DNA of 64,000 bases. Source: TMP-86 sp044226865 (GTDB lineage: Bacteria; Pseudomonadota; Gammaproteobacteria; Steroidobacterales; Steroidobacteraceae). A program made the position numbers and the translations under genes. The notes beneath the pieces are model-generated. The model was not told where the DNA came from. It worked only from the letters and a program-made list of their open reading frames with translations, and ran no database searches. Below are positions 24,765 through 32,635 of this stretch, piece after piece. Every line of letters begins with the position of its first letter. Within the stretch, counting starts at the first letter, position 1. The DNA lies in assembly GCA_044226865.1 (NCBI GenBank), contig JBGAGE010000001.1:806001-870000 (forward strand), read 5' to 3'.

Positions 24765-25463
24765 ATGTCTGACCAAGCTGAAGGCGAGTTCGATCTGCGG
24801 TCGTTGAGCACCGAGGAATTGGTCGAGCAGGTGCACGATGATTTGTACAACGGCTTGAAGGAAGAGGTGGAGGAAGCCACCCGCATTTTCCTCGAGCGCG
24901 GCTGGTCGGCCGAGAAGACGCTGAACGACGCCCTGGTCGAAGGCATGCGCATCGTCGGCATCGATTTCCGGGACGGCATCCTGTTCGTTCCCGAGGTGCT
25001 GCTCGCCGCCAATGCGATGAAGGGCGGCATGGAAATCCTGCGCCCGCTGCTGGCGGAGACCGGCGTCGAGCCCATCGGCAAGATCGTCATAGGCACGGTC
25101 AAGGGCGACATCCATGACATCGGCAAGAACCTGGTGTCGATGATGCTCGAGGGTGCGGGCTTCGAGGTGGTCGACCTCGGCATCAACAACGCCGTCGAGA
25201 AGTACCTCGAGGCGCTCGAGAAGCACAAGCCGGATTTCCTCGGCATGTCGGCGTTGCTCACCACCACCATGCCCTACATGAAGGTGGTCATCGACACGCT
25301 CAAGCAGAAGGGCCTGCGCGATGACTACATCGTGCTGGTCGGCGGTGCGCCGCTGAACGAGGAATTCGGCAAGGCAGTGGGCGCGGACGCCTATTGCCGC
25401 GACGCCGGCATCGCGGTGGAGACGGCCAAGAACCTGATCGCGGCGCGACGCGCCGCCCGCTGA
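24765..25463 (+). CDS. Corrinoid (B12-binding) methyl-carrier protein, MttC-like
   Basis: The 232-residue protein has the N-terminal helical cap domain (about 15-100) and the cobalamin-binding Rossmann domain with D-x-H-x-x-G as DIHDIG (Asp115, His117, Gly120); His117 would be the lower cobalt ligand. The later SALLTTTM and LVGGAPLN segments are also typical of methyltransferase corrinoid proteins. It would shuttle a methyl group from the MttB-like enzyme (30952-32523) to the methyl-THF methyltransferase (27954-28865). It is the first gene of a seven-gene plus-strand operon with tight spacing, and its ATG at 24765 has an AAGG-type site upstream. Confidence 0.93.
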   Translation: MSDQAEGEFDLRSLSTEELVEQVHDDLYNGLKEEVEEATRIFLERGWSAEKTLNDALVEGMRIVGIDFRDGILFVPEVLLAANAMKGGMEILRPLLAETGVEPIGKIVIGTVKGDIHDIGKNLVSMMLEGAGFEVVDLGINNAVEKYLEALEKHKPDFLGMSALLTTTMPYMKVVIDTLKQKGLRDDYIVLVGGAPLNEEFGKAVGADAYCRDAGIAVETAKNLIAARRAAR

Positions 25464-25480
25464 CCGGCCTGAAAGCCGCC

Positions 25481-26104
25481 ATGCTACGCGAGGCGCGCGC
25501 ACTGGTGATCGCCTGTGGAGCGCTCGCGCACGAGGTCAGCGAGTTGAAGCGCGTCAATGGCTGGACGTCCTTCGATGTCCAATGCCTGCCGCCGGAGCTG
25601 CACAATCGCCCGGAAAAAATTGCGCCTGCCGTGCGTGAGAAGATCCGCGAGAACCGCGAGCGTTACCCGCACATCTTCGTCGCCTATGCCGATTGCGGCA
25701 CGGGCGGCGAGCTCGATCGCGTATTGGCGGCCGAACAGGTGGAGCGCCTCCCGGGCGCGCATTGCTATGAGTTCTTTGCGGGTTCGAAGTCCTTCGCCGC
25801 GTTGGCGGACGAGGAACCCGGCACTTTCTACCTCACCGATTTCCTGCTGCGGCACTTCGAGCGCCTGGTGATCCAGGGCCTGGGTATCGACCGCAATCCG
25901 GAATTGCAGGACGTGTATTTCCGCCATTACAAGCGCCTGGTGTACTTGGCGCAGCGGCCGGAGGGTGGCGCCATCGAGGAAGCCATCGCCATTGCGGCGC
26001 GTCTGAATCTGACTTTTCAATATCGCCTGACGGGCTATGGCGATTTGCAGAACGGCTTGGCGGCATTCGTGGCGGATGAACAGGTGGTGACATGGCGTCA
26101 TTGA
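25481..26104 (+). CDS. DUF1638 family protein
   Basis: This is a 207-residue cytoplasmic protein of the DUF1638 family. Four cysteines stand in conserved-looking contexts: Cys12 (IACGAL), Cys35 (VQCLPPELHN), Cys72 (YADCGTGG) and Cys95 (AHCYEF), which suggests a metal or cofactor site. DUF1638 genes recur beside MttB-family methyltransferase and corrinoid genes, but no biochemical function is established that I know of. It starts 17 bases after the corrinoid gene and overlaps the next gene by 13 bases. A role in corrinoid loading, repair or activation is conceivable but unproven. Confidence 0.85.
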   Translation: MLREARALVIACGALAHEVSELKRVNGWTSFDVQCLPPELHNRPEKIAPAVREKIRENRERYPHIFVAYADCGTGGELDRVLAAEQVERLPGAHCYEFFAGSKSFAALADEEPGTFYLTDFLLRHFERLVIQGLGIDRNPELQDVYFRHYKRLVYLAQRPEGGAIEEAIAIAARLNLTFQYRLTGYGDLQNGLAAFVADEQVVTWRH

Positions 26105-26391
26105 TCATCATTTCCTGGCGTGACATCCCGGCGCAGGTGCTGGTGAAGCGTGGACGGGAGACTTCCAAGGTGCAGTTGTCGCAGCGCTTCCAGGAGGCCA
26201 TCGACCGGGCGGCCATGCGCGCCGGCAAGGGCAGCTCGGACGCCTACCTCGCGGATTGGAAGCGCAGCGAGCCGCGCCCCGTCGGCGATGACCTGGAAGC
26301 CGAGGCGCGCGCCGAAGCGGAGAAGATCGAAGCGCGCTTTTCCGATGAAGAGCTGGAACGCATGATCCGCAACAAGGGCCTGAGCGCTTAA
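26092..26391 (+). CDS. Small PF13769-type ('virulence factor') protein
   Basis: The 99-residue protein starts SLIIISWRDIPAQVLVKRGR, then QLSQRFQEAIDRAAMRAG and LADWKRSEP, followed by an acidic, Glu/Ala-rich C-terminus. I recognise the pattern of the small family named 'virulence factor' (PF13769) in databases; the name is historical and says nothing about function here. The gene overlaps DUF1638 by 13 bases and precedes the MetV-like gene by 4 bases, so it belongs to the corrinoid operon. No catalytic motif is evident. Confidence 0.75.
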   Translation: MASLIIISWRDIPAQVLVKRGRETSKVQLSQRFQEAIDRAAMRAGKGSSDAYLADWKRSEPRPVGDDLEAEARAEAEKIEARFSDEELERMIRNKGLSA

Positions 26392-26395
26392 GGTC

Positions 26396-26941
26396 ATGTA
26401 CGCCGTACGTCAATGGTCGGTGCGTCACGCCCGCGGCTTGAATGCCTTCTACCGCGGCTTCGAATCCTTCCTCGTGAGCCTGGCGGGCTTGTGGCGCGCC
26501 ATCGGGCACGAGCGCCTGGAGAAGCCCTTCGCCTTCGCCGAACGTCAGGTGAAGGGCCTGCTGTTCGATTGCCAGATGTGCGGGCAATGCGTGCTCAGTT
26601 CCACCGGCATGTCCTGCCCGATGAATTGTCCGAAGAACCTGCGCAATGGACCCTGTGGCGGGGTTCGCGACAACGGCCATTGCGAGGTCAAGCCGGAGAT
26701 GCGCTGCGTATGGGCGGCCGGCTTCGAGGGCGCGCAGCGCATTCCGGGCGGCGTGGAATCCATGAGCAACATCCAGTTCGCGGTGGACCGGCGCCTGCAG
26801 GGCCGCTCTTCCTGGCTGAAGGTGGTTCGCGAAAAGACTGAAGCAGCGCCACCGGCAGCCGCGCCACATGCGCCCGCCGCGGCAAAGGCAAGCGCAGCCC
26901 CGAAGGCGGATGCGGGCGCGAAAGCAGGTGAGTCCAAGTGA
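26396..26941 (+). CDS. Methylenetetrahydrofolate reductase C-terminal-domain protein (MetV-like)
   Basis: The 181 residues contain eight cysteines between positions 59 and 104 (Cys59, 62, 65, 74, 78, 87, 96, 104; CQMCGQC, CPMNC, GPCGGV, HCEV, RCVW), consistent with the MTHFR C-terminal zinc/iron-sulfur family that partners MetF as MetV in acetogens. The last 45 residues are Ala/Pro/Lys-rich and probably flexible. It would help MetF exchange electrons while 5-methyl-THF and 5,10-methylene-THF interconvert. Its stop overlaps the metF start (GTGA), so the two proteins are made together. Confidence 0.87.
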   Translation: MYAVRQWSVRHARGLNAFYRGFESFLVSLAGLWRAIGHERLEKPFAFAERQVKGLLFDCQMCGQCVLSSTGMSCPMNCPKNLRNGPCGGVRDNGHCEVKPEMRCVWAAGFEGAQRIPGGVESMSNIQFAVDRRLQGRSSWLKVVREKTEAAPPAAAPHAPAAAKASAAPKADAGAKAGESK

Positions 26942-27957
26942 GATTCGACGACGAACCAGTCCCCGGGTATCCGCTGCCCATCCTGCCCGGTCATGTGTCG
27001 CCCGGCCGTTTCGAGCGCGTTCTGCGCGCCGGTGGCTTCGCCGTCACCAGTGAACTCGCGCCGCCGGATTCCGCCGATCCGGAGGACGTGTACAAGCGCG
27101 CGCGCGTGTTCGACGGCTACGTCGACGCCATCAACGCCACCGACGGGAGCGGTGCCAATTGCCACATGTCCAGCATGGGTGTGTGCTCGCTGCTGACGCG
27201 CGTGGGCTACGCGCCCATCATGCAGATCTCCTGCCGCGACAAGAACCGCATCGCCATCCAGGGCGACATCCTCGGCGGCGCCGCGATGGGCGTGTGCAAC
27301 ATGCTGTGCCTGACGGGCGATGGCGTGCAGGCCGGCGATCATCCGCAGGCCAAGCCCGTGTTCGACCTCGACTGCGTATCGCTCCTGGGGATCGCGCGCG
27401 GCCTGCGCGATGACCACAAGTTCCAGAGCGGCCGCAAGATCACGTTCGCACCGCGCGTTTTTTTCGGCGCCGCGGAGAATCCTTGCGCGCTGCCGCTGGA
27501 CTGGCGCCCGTTGCGCCTGGCCAAGAAGATCGCAGCCGGCGCGCAGTTCATCCAGACGCAGTACGTGTACGACCTGGACCGCATGCGCCAATTCCTGACG
27601 CGGGCCGGTGATCTCGGGCTGCTCGACAAGGTATACATCCTCGTCGGCGTCGGCCCGCTGCGCTCGGCCAAGGCCGCCACCTGGATGCGCGACAACGTGC
27701 CCGGGCTTCACATCCCCGATGCGCTCATCCAGCGCCTGGCCGGCTCGCAGGACCAGGCCAAGGCCGGCCGCGACATCTGCGTGGAGCTCATCCAGGAGGT
27801 TCGCGAGATGAAGGGCGTGCACGGCGTGCACGTCATGGCCTTCAAGCAGGAAGAATCCGTCGCGGAAATCGTGCAGCGCTCGGGCGTGCTCGCCGGCCGC
27901 GTTCCCTGGTACCCCAACCGCGATAAACCCACATTGGAAAGCAGGACTGCATCATGA
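26938..27957 (+). CDS. Methylenetetrahydrofolate reductase (MetF family)
   Basis: This 339-residue TIM-barrel flavoprotein begins at GTG 26938. Family landmarks are FAVTSELAPPDSADPEDVY (N-terminal Glu segment), CLTGDGVQAGDHPQ, and AAGAQFIQTQYVYD in the second half. MetF normally reduces methylene-THF for methionine synthesis. In this operon, with a corrinoid system that generates methyl-THF, the oxidative direction is more likely: methyl-THF to methylene-THF with electrons going out via the MetV-like partner (inference). It is a different, longer-diverged form than housekeeping MetF. Both ends overlap neighbours by 4 bases. Confidence 0.88.
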   Translation: MRFDDEPVPGYPLPILPGHVSPGRFERVLRAGGFAVTSELAPPDSADPEDVYKRARVFDGYVDAINATDGSGANCHMSSMGVCSLLTRVGYAPIMQISCRDKNRIAIQGDILGGAAMGVCNMLCLTGDGVQAGDHPQAKPVFDLDCVSLLGIARGLRDDHKFQSGRKITFAPRVFFGAAENPCALPLDWRPLRLAKKIAAGAQFIQTQYVYDLDRMRQFLTRAGDLGLLDKVYILVGVGPLRSAKAATWMRDNVPGLHIPDALIQRLAGSQDQAKAGRDICVELIQEVREMKGVHGVHVMAFKQEESVAEIVQRSGVLAGRVPWYPNRDKPTLESRTAS

Positions 27958-28865
27958 CCGACACCATTCTCAGCTCCGCCACCCGTGAAGTCGTGATCGG
28001 CTTCAATCGGCCGTTCTGCATCATCGGCGAACGCATCAATCCCACGGGCCGCAAGATCCTGGCGGCCGAAATGGTGGCCGGTGATTTCAGCCGTGTCGAA
28101 TCCGACGCGCGCGCGCAGGTGGAGGCGGGTGCACACATGCTCGACGTCAATGCCGGCATCCCGCTCGCGGATGAACCCGCGCTGCTGGCCAAGGCCGTGC
28201 AGCTCGTGCAGAGCATCACCGATGTGCCGCTGTCCATCGATTCCTCCATCGTCGCCGCGCTCGAGGCGGGCCTGGCGGTGTACAAGGGCAAGGCGCTGGT
28301 GAACTCCGTGACCGGTGAAGAGGAGCGCCTGGAACAGGTGCTGCCGCTGGTGAAGAAGTACGGCGCCGCCGTGGTCGCCATCTCCAACGATGAGACCGGC
28401 ATTTCCGAGGATCCGGATGTGCGCTTCGAGGTGGCGAAGAAGATCGTCAACCGCGCCCAGGATCACGGCATTCCCGTGGCGGACGTCGTGGTCGACCCGC
28501 TGGTCATGCCCATCGGCGCCATCAACCAGGCGGGCGTGCAGGTGATGCGCCTGCTGCACCGGCTCAAGACCGAGCTCAAGGTGAACACCACCTGCGGGGC
28601 TTCCAACGTCAGCTTCGGCCTGCCCAATCGCGATGGCATCAATGCGGCGTTCCTCACCATGGCCATCGGCTCAGGGCTGACCTCGGCCATCACCAATCCG
28701 TTGCATGCGGCCACGGTACAGGCCTGCATGGGCGCCGACGTGATGATGGGACATGACCCGAACTGCTCGCGCTGGATCATGAAGTATCGCGAAGCGCCGC
28801 CGCCCAGCGCCGATGGCACGGCGGCGCGCGGCCGCCGCGAGGGGGGCCTGCGCCGCCGTGGCTGA
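27954..28865 (+). CDS. Methyltetrahydrofolate:corrinoid protein methyltransferase (DHPS-like TIM barrel)
   Basis: The 303-residue protein belongs to the pterin-binding family (AcsE/MtrH/MtgA-like). It has IIGERINPTGRK, HMLDVNAGIP, PLSIDSS, KALVNSVTGEEER and VNTTCGASNVSFGLPNRD, which form the folate site. It would move the methyl group between the corrinoid protein and THF; in glycine betaine metabolism MtgA does this after MtgB. The C-terminal 30 residues are Arg/Gly-rich and overlap the start of the next gene. The ATG at 27954 overlaps the metF stop by 4 bases. Confidence 0.92.
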   Translation: MTDTILSSATREVVIGFNRPFCIIGERINPTGRKILAAEMVAGDFSRVESDARAQVEAGAHMLDVNAGIPLADEPALLAKAVQLVQSITDVPLSIDSSIVAALEAGLAVYKGKALVNSVTGEEERLEQVLPLVKKYGAAVVAISNDETGISEDPDVRFEVAKKIVNRAQDHGIPVADVVVDPLVMPIGAINQAGVQVMRLLHRLKTELKVNTTCGASNVSFGLPNRDGINAAFLTMAIGSGLTSAITNPLHAATVQACMGADVMMGHDPNCSRWIMKYREAPPPSADGTAARGRREGGLRRRG

Positions 28866-30852
28866 TACCGCCGACGCGCTGATCGTCTTCACGCCTTCCG
28901 GCAAGCGCGGGCGCTTCCCACTGGGCACGCCGGTGCTGCAGGCCGCGCGCTCCCTCGGCGTCGACATCGATTCCGTGTGCGGCGGCCGTGGCATCTGTGG
29001 CCGCTGCCAGGTGCTGGTGGCGGAGGGCGAGTTTGCCAAGCATGGCATCAGTTCCCGGGCGACGAGCCTGTCGCCCTTCAGCGAGCCCGAGAAGCGCTTC
29101 TCGCGCCGCCAGAACCTCGCCGAAGGCCGGCGCCTGTCGTGTTCGGCGAAGATCGAGGCCGACGTGGTGGTCGACGTGCCGTCCAGCAGCCAGGTGCATC
29201 GGCAGGTGGTGCGCAAGGAAGCCGACACGCGCGACATCAAGCTGCATCCGGTGGTGCGCCTGCACTATGTCGAGGTGCAGCAGCCCGACATGCACGATCC
29301 TTCGGGCGACCTGCGCCGCCTGCTCGATGCCTTGGAATTCGAATGGCGCTTGTCGGGCCTGGAATGCGATCTCACCGTCCTGCAGATGCTGCAGCCCGCT
29401 CTGCGCAAGGGCGAGTGGAAAGTCACGGTGGCCGTGCACGCCGGCAAGCAGATCATTGCCGTGTGGCCGGGTTTTCATGAGTCCGCCTATGGCATGGCCA
29501 TCGATGTGGGCTCGACCACCATCGCTGCGCACCTGTGCGACCTGTTGAGCGGCGAACTGGTGGCCGCGGCCGGCCTCATGAACCCGCAGATCCGCTTCGG
29601 CGAAGACCTGATGAGCCGGGTGTCGTATTCGATGATGAACCCGGGCGGGTTCGTGCAGATGACCACCGCGGTGCGCGAGGCGCTGAGCCAGCTTGCGGCG
29701 GAAGTGGCGGCCTCCGCCAACATTCCCGTCGAGGATATCCTCGAGGCCACCATCGTCGGCAATCCCATCATGCATCATCTGGTGCTGGGCATCGATCCGG
29801 TGGAATTGGGCGGCGCGCCGTTCGCGCTCGCGGTGGACCAGGCGCTGAACCTGAGCGCGAAGTCCCTCGACCTCAAGATCCATCCCAATGCGCGCATCTA
29901 TCTGCTGCCGTGCATCGCAGGCCACGTCGGCGCGGACACCGCGGGCATGGTCCTGGCCGAGCGGCCGGACCTGTCCTCGGAGCTGACGCTGCTCGTCGAT
30001 GTGGGCACCAATGCCGAGATCGTGCTCGGCAACCGCGAGCGCATGCTGGCCTGCTCCAGCCCCACGGGCCCCGCATTCGAGGGCGCGCAGATCAGCTGCG
30101 GCCAACGCGCCGCGCCCGGCGCCATCGAGCGTGTGCGCATCGATCCCAAGACGCTCGAACCGCGCTACAAGATCATCGGCAATGAGTTCTGGTCGGATGA
30201 TCCGCGCTTCGGCGATGCCAACGTCACCGGTGTGTGCGGCTCGGGCATCATCGAAGTCATCGCCGAGATGTATCTGTCCGGCGTTATCAACCAGGACGGC
30301 GTCATCGACGGCGCGCTCGCCGCCACCAGCGATCGCATCGTCCCCTCCGGCCGTACCTTCGCCTATGTGTTGAAGCGCGGGGAGGTGACCTTGCAGATCA
30401 CCCAGAACGACGTGCGCGCGATCCAGCTCGGCAAAGCCGCGCTGTACGCCGGCGTGCGCCTGCTGATGGAGAAGCTCGAGGTGGAAAAGGTGGACCGCAT
30501 CCGCCTGGCCGGTGCCTTCGGCAGCCACATCGACGTCAAATACGCGATGATCCTCGGCATGATCCCCGACTGCGATCTCACCAAGGTGGGCTCGGCCGGC
30601 AACGCCGCCGGCACCGGCGCGCGCATCGCGCTGCTGGATTCCACTTCGCGCACGGCCATCGAGGACATCGTGCGGCGGGTGGAGAAGATCGAGACGGCGA
30701 TCGAGCCCAAGTTCCAGGAGCATTTCGTGGAGGCCATGGCCATTCCCCACAAGACGGCGGATTGTTCGAACCTGCGCAAGGTCGTGGAATTGCCGCCGCC
30801 GAAGGATTCGGCGGCGCAGGCGGCTACTCGTGGGCGGCGGTCTCGGCGCTGA
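28858..30852 (+). CDS. Corrinoid activation protein (2Fe-2S plus ASKHA ATPase, RACo-like)
   Basis: This is a 664-residue protein. The N-terminal 100 residues form a plant-type ferredoxin domain with Cys41, Cys47, Cys50 (CGGRGICGRC) and Cys95 (LSCSAK). A linker follows, and the rest is an ASKHA ATPase with phosphate-binding loops AIDVGSTTIAAHL and LVDVGTNAEIVLG and the glycine-rich ACSSPTGPAFEGAQI. Such proteins use ATP to drive reduction of Co(II) to Co(I) when the corrinoid is accidentally oxidised, which is essential for an aerobe using this chemistry. GTG 28858 was chosen: GAGGGGGG precedes it and the ferredoxin fold starts just after. It overlaps the previous gene by 8 bases. Confidence 0.9.
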   Translation: MADTADALIVFTPSGKRGRFPLGTPVLQAARSLGVDIDSVCGGRGICGRCQVLVAEGEFAKHGISSRATSLSPFSEPEKRFSRRQNLAEGRRLSCSAKIEADVVVDVPSSSQVHRQVVRKEADTRDIKLHPVVRLHYVEVQQPDMHDPSGDLRRLLDALEFEWRLSGLECDLTVLQMLQPALRKGEWKVTVAVHAGKQIIAVWPGFHESAYGMAIDVGSTTIAAHLCDLLSGELVAAAGLMNPQIRFGEDLMSRVSYSMMNPGGFVQMTTAVREALSQLAAEVAASANIPVEDILEATIVGNPIMHHLVLGIDPVELGGAPFALAVDQALNLSAKSLDLKIHPNARIYLLPCIAGHVGADTAGMVLAERPDLSSELTLLVDVGTNAEIVLGNRERMLACSSPTGPAFEGAQISCGQRAAPGAIERVRIDPKTLEPRYKIIGNEFWSDDPRFGDANVTGVCGSGIIEVIAEMYLSGVINQDGVIDGALAATSDRIVPSGRTFAYVLKRGEVTLQITQNDVRAIQLGKAALYAGVRLLMEKLEVEKVDRIRLAGAFGSHIDVKYAMILGMIPDCDLTKVGSAGNAAGTGARIALLDSTSRTAIEDIVRRVEKIETAIEPKFQEHFVEAMAIPHKTADCSNLRKVVELPPPKDSAAQAATRGRRSRR

Positions 30853-30854
30853 TT

Positions 30855-30902
30855 CTTCGGCCTTTCTCGTGCGCCGAAGTTGGCGTAGCCGCCGGGAGGC
30901 GG
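30855..30902. terminator. Hairpins between convergent RACo-like and mttB genes
   Basis: CTTCGGC (30855-30861) and GCCGAAG (30873-30879) form a perfect 7-bp stem with an 11-base loop. CCGCC (30889-30893) and GGCGG (30898-30902) form a second short stem. They fill most of the 99-base convergent gap. There is no T-run, so intrinsic termination is only a possibility; the first stem is symmetric and could act in either direction. Confidence 0.35.
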
Positions 30903-30951
30903 TCCGCGCGAAAGCGGCTGCGCCAGCGATCCTATGCCTCGCAAAGAATAC

Positions 30952-32523
30952 CTAGACGTTGGAATCCGGGACGGCGTCTTTCTTCTTCTTGATGAACGCC
31001 AATAATTCTTCGTCGACAGCAGGATCAAGCGCCGGCGCCTGATACTCCGCCAGCTGCTTCTTCCAGCTCGTGTTGGAGCGCTGGTTCAGATCCGTGGATC
31101 CGTCGGCCTCCCACTGTTCGAAGCTGTTGTTGTCGGCCAAGGGCGAGCGATAGAACGCCGATTCAAAATTCGCCTGCGTATGCGCACAGCCGAGGAAATG
31201 CTTGCCGGGGCCCACGTCGCGGATTGCATCCATGGCCTGGCCGTTGTCGGAGAGGTCCACGCCGGCGAGCAGCGTGTGCATCATGCCTGCCTGGTCCACG
31301 TCCATGACGAACTTCTCGTAGCCCATGGACAGGCCGCCTTCCAGCCAGCCTGCGGTGTGCAGCACGAAGTTCACGCCGGCCATGCAGGTGGGCAGCAGGG
31401 TCTGCGCCGATTCGAAAGCGGCCTGCGCGTCCGCGATCTTCGAGGCGCACAAACTGCCGCCGGAACGGAAGGGCACGCCGAGGCGGCGGGCGAGTGCGGC
31501 CATGGTGTACAGCACGAGCGCGGGTTCGGGCGTGCCGAAGGTGGGCGCGCCGGATTGCATGGAGATCGAGGAGGCGAAGCTGCCCAGCACCATGGGGGCG
31601 CCGGGGTTCAACATCTGGATGAAGGCCATGCCGGCCAGCGCCTCCGCCAAAGTCTGCGTGGCGGTGCCGGCCACGGTGACGGGCGACATCGCGCCGGCAA
31701 GAATGAAGGGCGTGACGATGCAGGCCTGGTTTGCGCGTGCGTACACCTTCAACGCGCCCAGCATGGTCGCATCGTAGGTCATCGGTGAATTCACGTTGAT
31801 CAGGTTGATCAGCACGGTCTTGGGCTTGCCGGTGATCGGGTCCACAAAATCCGGCCCGAATACGATCTTCGCCATCTCCACCGAGTCCGCGGCGCGCTCC
31901 GGCGCGGTCACCGACCCCATGAAAGGCTTGTCGCTGTACTTGATGTGGCTGTACACCATGTCCAGGTGACGCTTGTTCACCGGCAGGTCGACGGGCTCGC
32001 AAATCGTGCCGCCGGAGTGGTGGAGCGAGGTGGCCATGTACGCCAGCTTCACGAAATTGCGGAAGTCCTCGATGCGCGCGTAGCGGCGTCCTTCGTCCAG
32101 GCTTCTGATGAACGGCGAGCCGTAGGCGGGCGCGAACACCGTGTTCTTGCCGCCGATTTCCACGGTGCGCGCCGGATTGCGCGCATGCTGGGTGAATTGC
32201 CGCAGGGCGGTGGCTTGGATCAGCTTGCGGCACATGCCGCGCGGGAAGCGCACGCGCTCGCCCTGGATGTCGCAGCCGTTCGACTTGAGGATGCTGATGG
32301 CTTCCGGGTCTTCCCGGAACTCGATGCCGATTTCTTCGAGGATGGTGTCGGCATTGTGTTCGATCAGCGCCAGGCCTTCCTCGCCCAACACTTCATAGTA
32401 GGGGATCTTGCGGGTGATGTAGGGCACCGAGGAGGTGGCGCGCGCCGTGCGCGCCGCTCGCTTGGCATCGCGGCCGCTGGGCCGGCGGGCGCCGCGAGTC
32501 GTTTCCAATGCTTGATCCGTCAT
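30952..32523 (-). CDS. MttB-family methyltransferase (non-pyrrolysine), probable glycine betaine:corrinoid methyltransferase
   Basis: The 523-residue protein belongs to the trimethylamine methyltransferase (COG5598) family. Landmarks are the AFAPAYGSPFIRSLDEGRR-type N-terminal third, TGKPKTVLINLINVNSPMTYD, AGAMSPVTVAGTATQTLAE and GPGKHFLGCAHTQANFESAFYRSP. The frame has no internal UAG, so it is the non-pyrrolysine type; the characterised member of that type from Desulfitobacterium demethylates glycine betaine. The genes around it (choline to betaine before, dimethylglycine dehydrogenase after) fit glycine betaine to dimethylglycine. The ATG has GGGAG seven bases upstream. It is convergent with its partner operon rather than part of it. 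Trimethylamine or another betaine remains possible. Confidence 0.88.
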   Translation of the reverse strand: MTDQALETTRGARRPSGRDAKRAARTARATSSVPYITRKIPYYEVLGEEGLALIEHNADTILEEIGIEFREDPEAISILKSNGCDIQGERVRFPRGMCRKLIQATALRQFTQHARNPARTVEIGGKNTVFAPAYGSPFIRSLDEGRRYARIEDFRNFVKLAYMATSLHHSGGTICEPVDLPVNKRHLDMVYSHIKYSDKPFMGSVTAPERAADSVEMAKIVFGPDFVDPITGKPKTVLINLINVNSPMTYDATMLGALKVYARANQACIVTPFILAGAMSPVTVAGTATQTLAEALAGMAFIQMLNPGAPMVLGSFASSISMQSGAPTFGTPEPALVLYTMAALARRLGVPFRSGGSLCASKIADAQAAFESAQTLLPTCMAGVNFVLHTAGWLEGGLSMGYEKFVMDVDQAGMMHTLLAGVDLSDNGQAMDAIRDVGPGKHFLGCAHTQANFESAFYRSPLADNNSFEQWEADGSTDLNQRSNTSWKKQLAEYQAPALDPAVDEELLAFIKKKKDAVPDSNV

Positions 32524-32606
32524 TGCCAGCTCCCGCCCCTTTACATGGGCCCATCGCTAATTTCGATGCCGCAGTATGGCACCGGCACTGGGCCGGGCTG
32601 GCCATT

Positions 32607-32635
32607 TTGCGTCATGCGATTGCCCAGTTGCGTCA
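32607..32635 (-). promoter_or_regulatory. AraC-type direct repeat upstream of mttB-like gene
   Basis: Read towards the mttB-like gene, TGACGCAA occurs at 32635-32628 and again at 32614-32607: two identical 8-mers 21 bases apart. The nearer one is 83 bases before the start codon at 32523. The distal copy covers the stop codon of the peptidase gene. The same motif and spacing precede the corrinoid and dimethylglycine dehydrogenase genes, suggesting one regulon. Confidence 0.6.

Noticed and set aside
30952..32523. Pyrrolysine-containing trimethylamine methyltransferase MttB
   Set aside because: The frame is open without an internal UAG and no pylRS or tRNA-Pyl is visible, so it is the non-pyrrolysine type.
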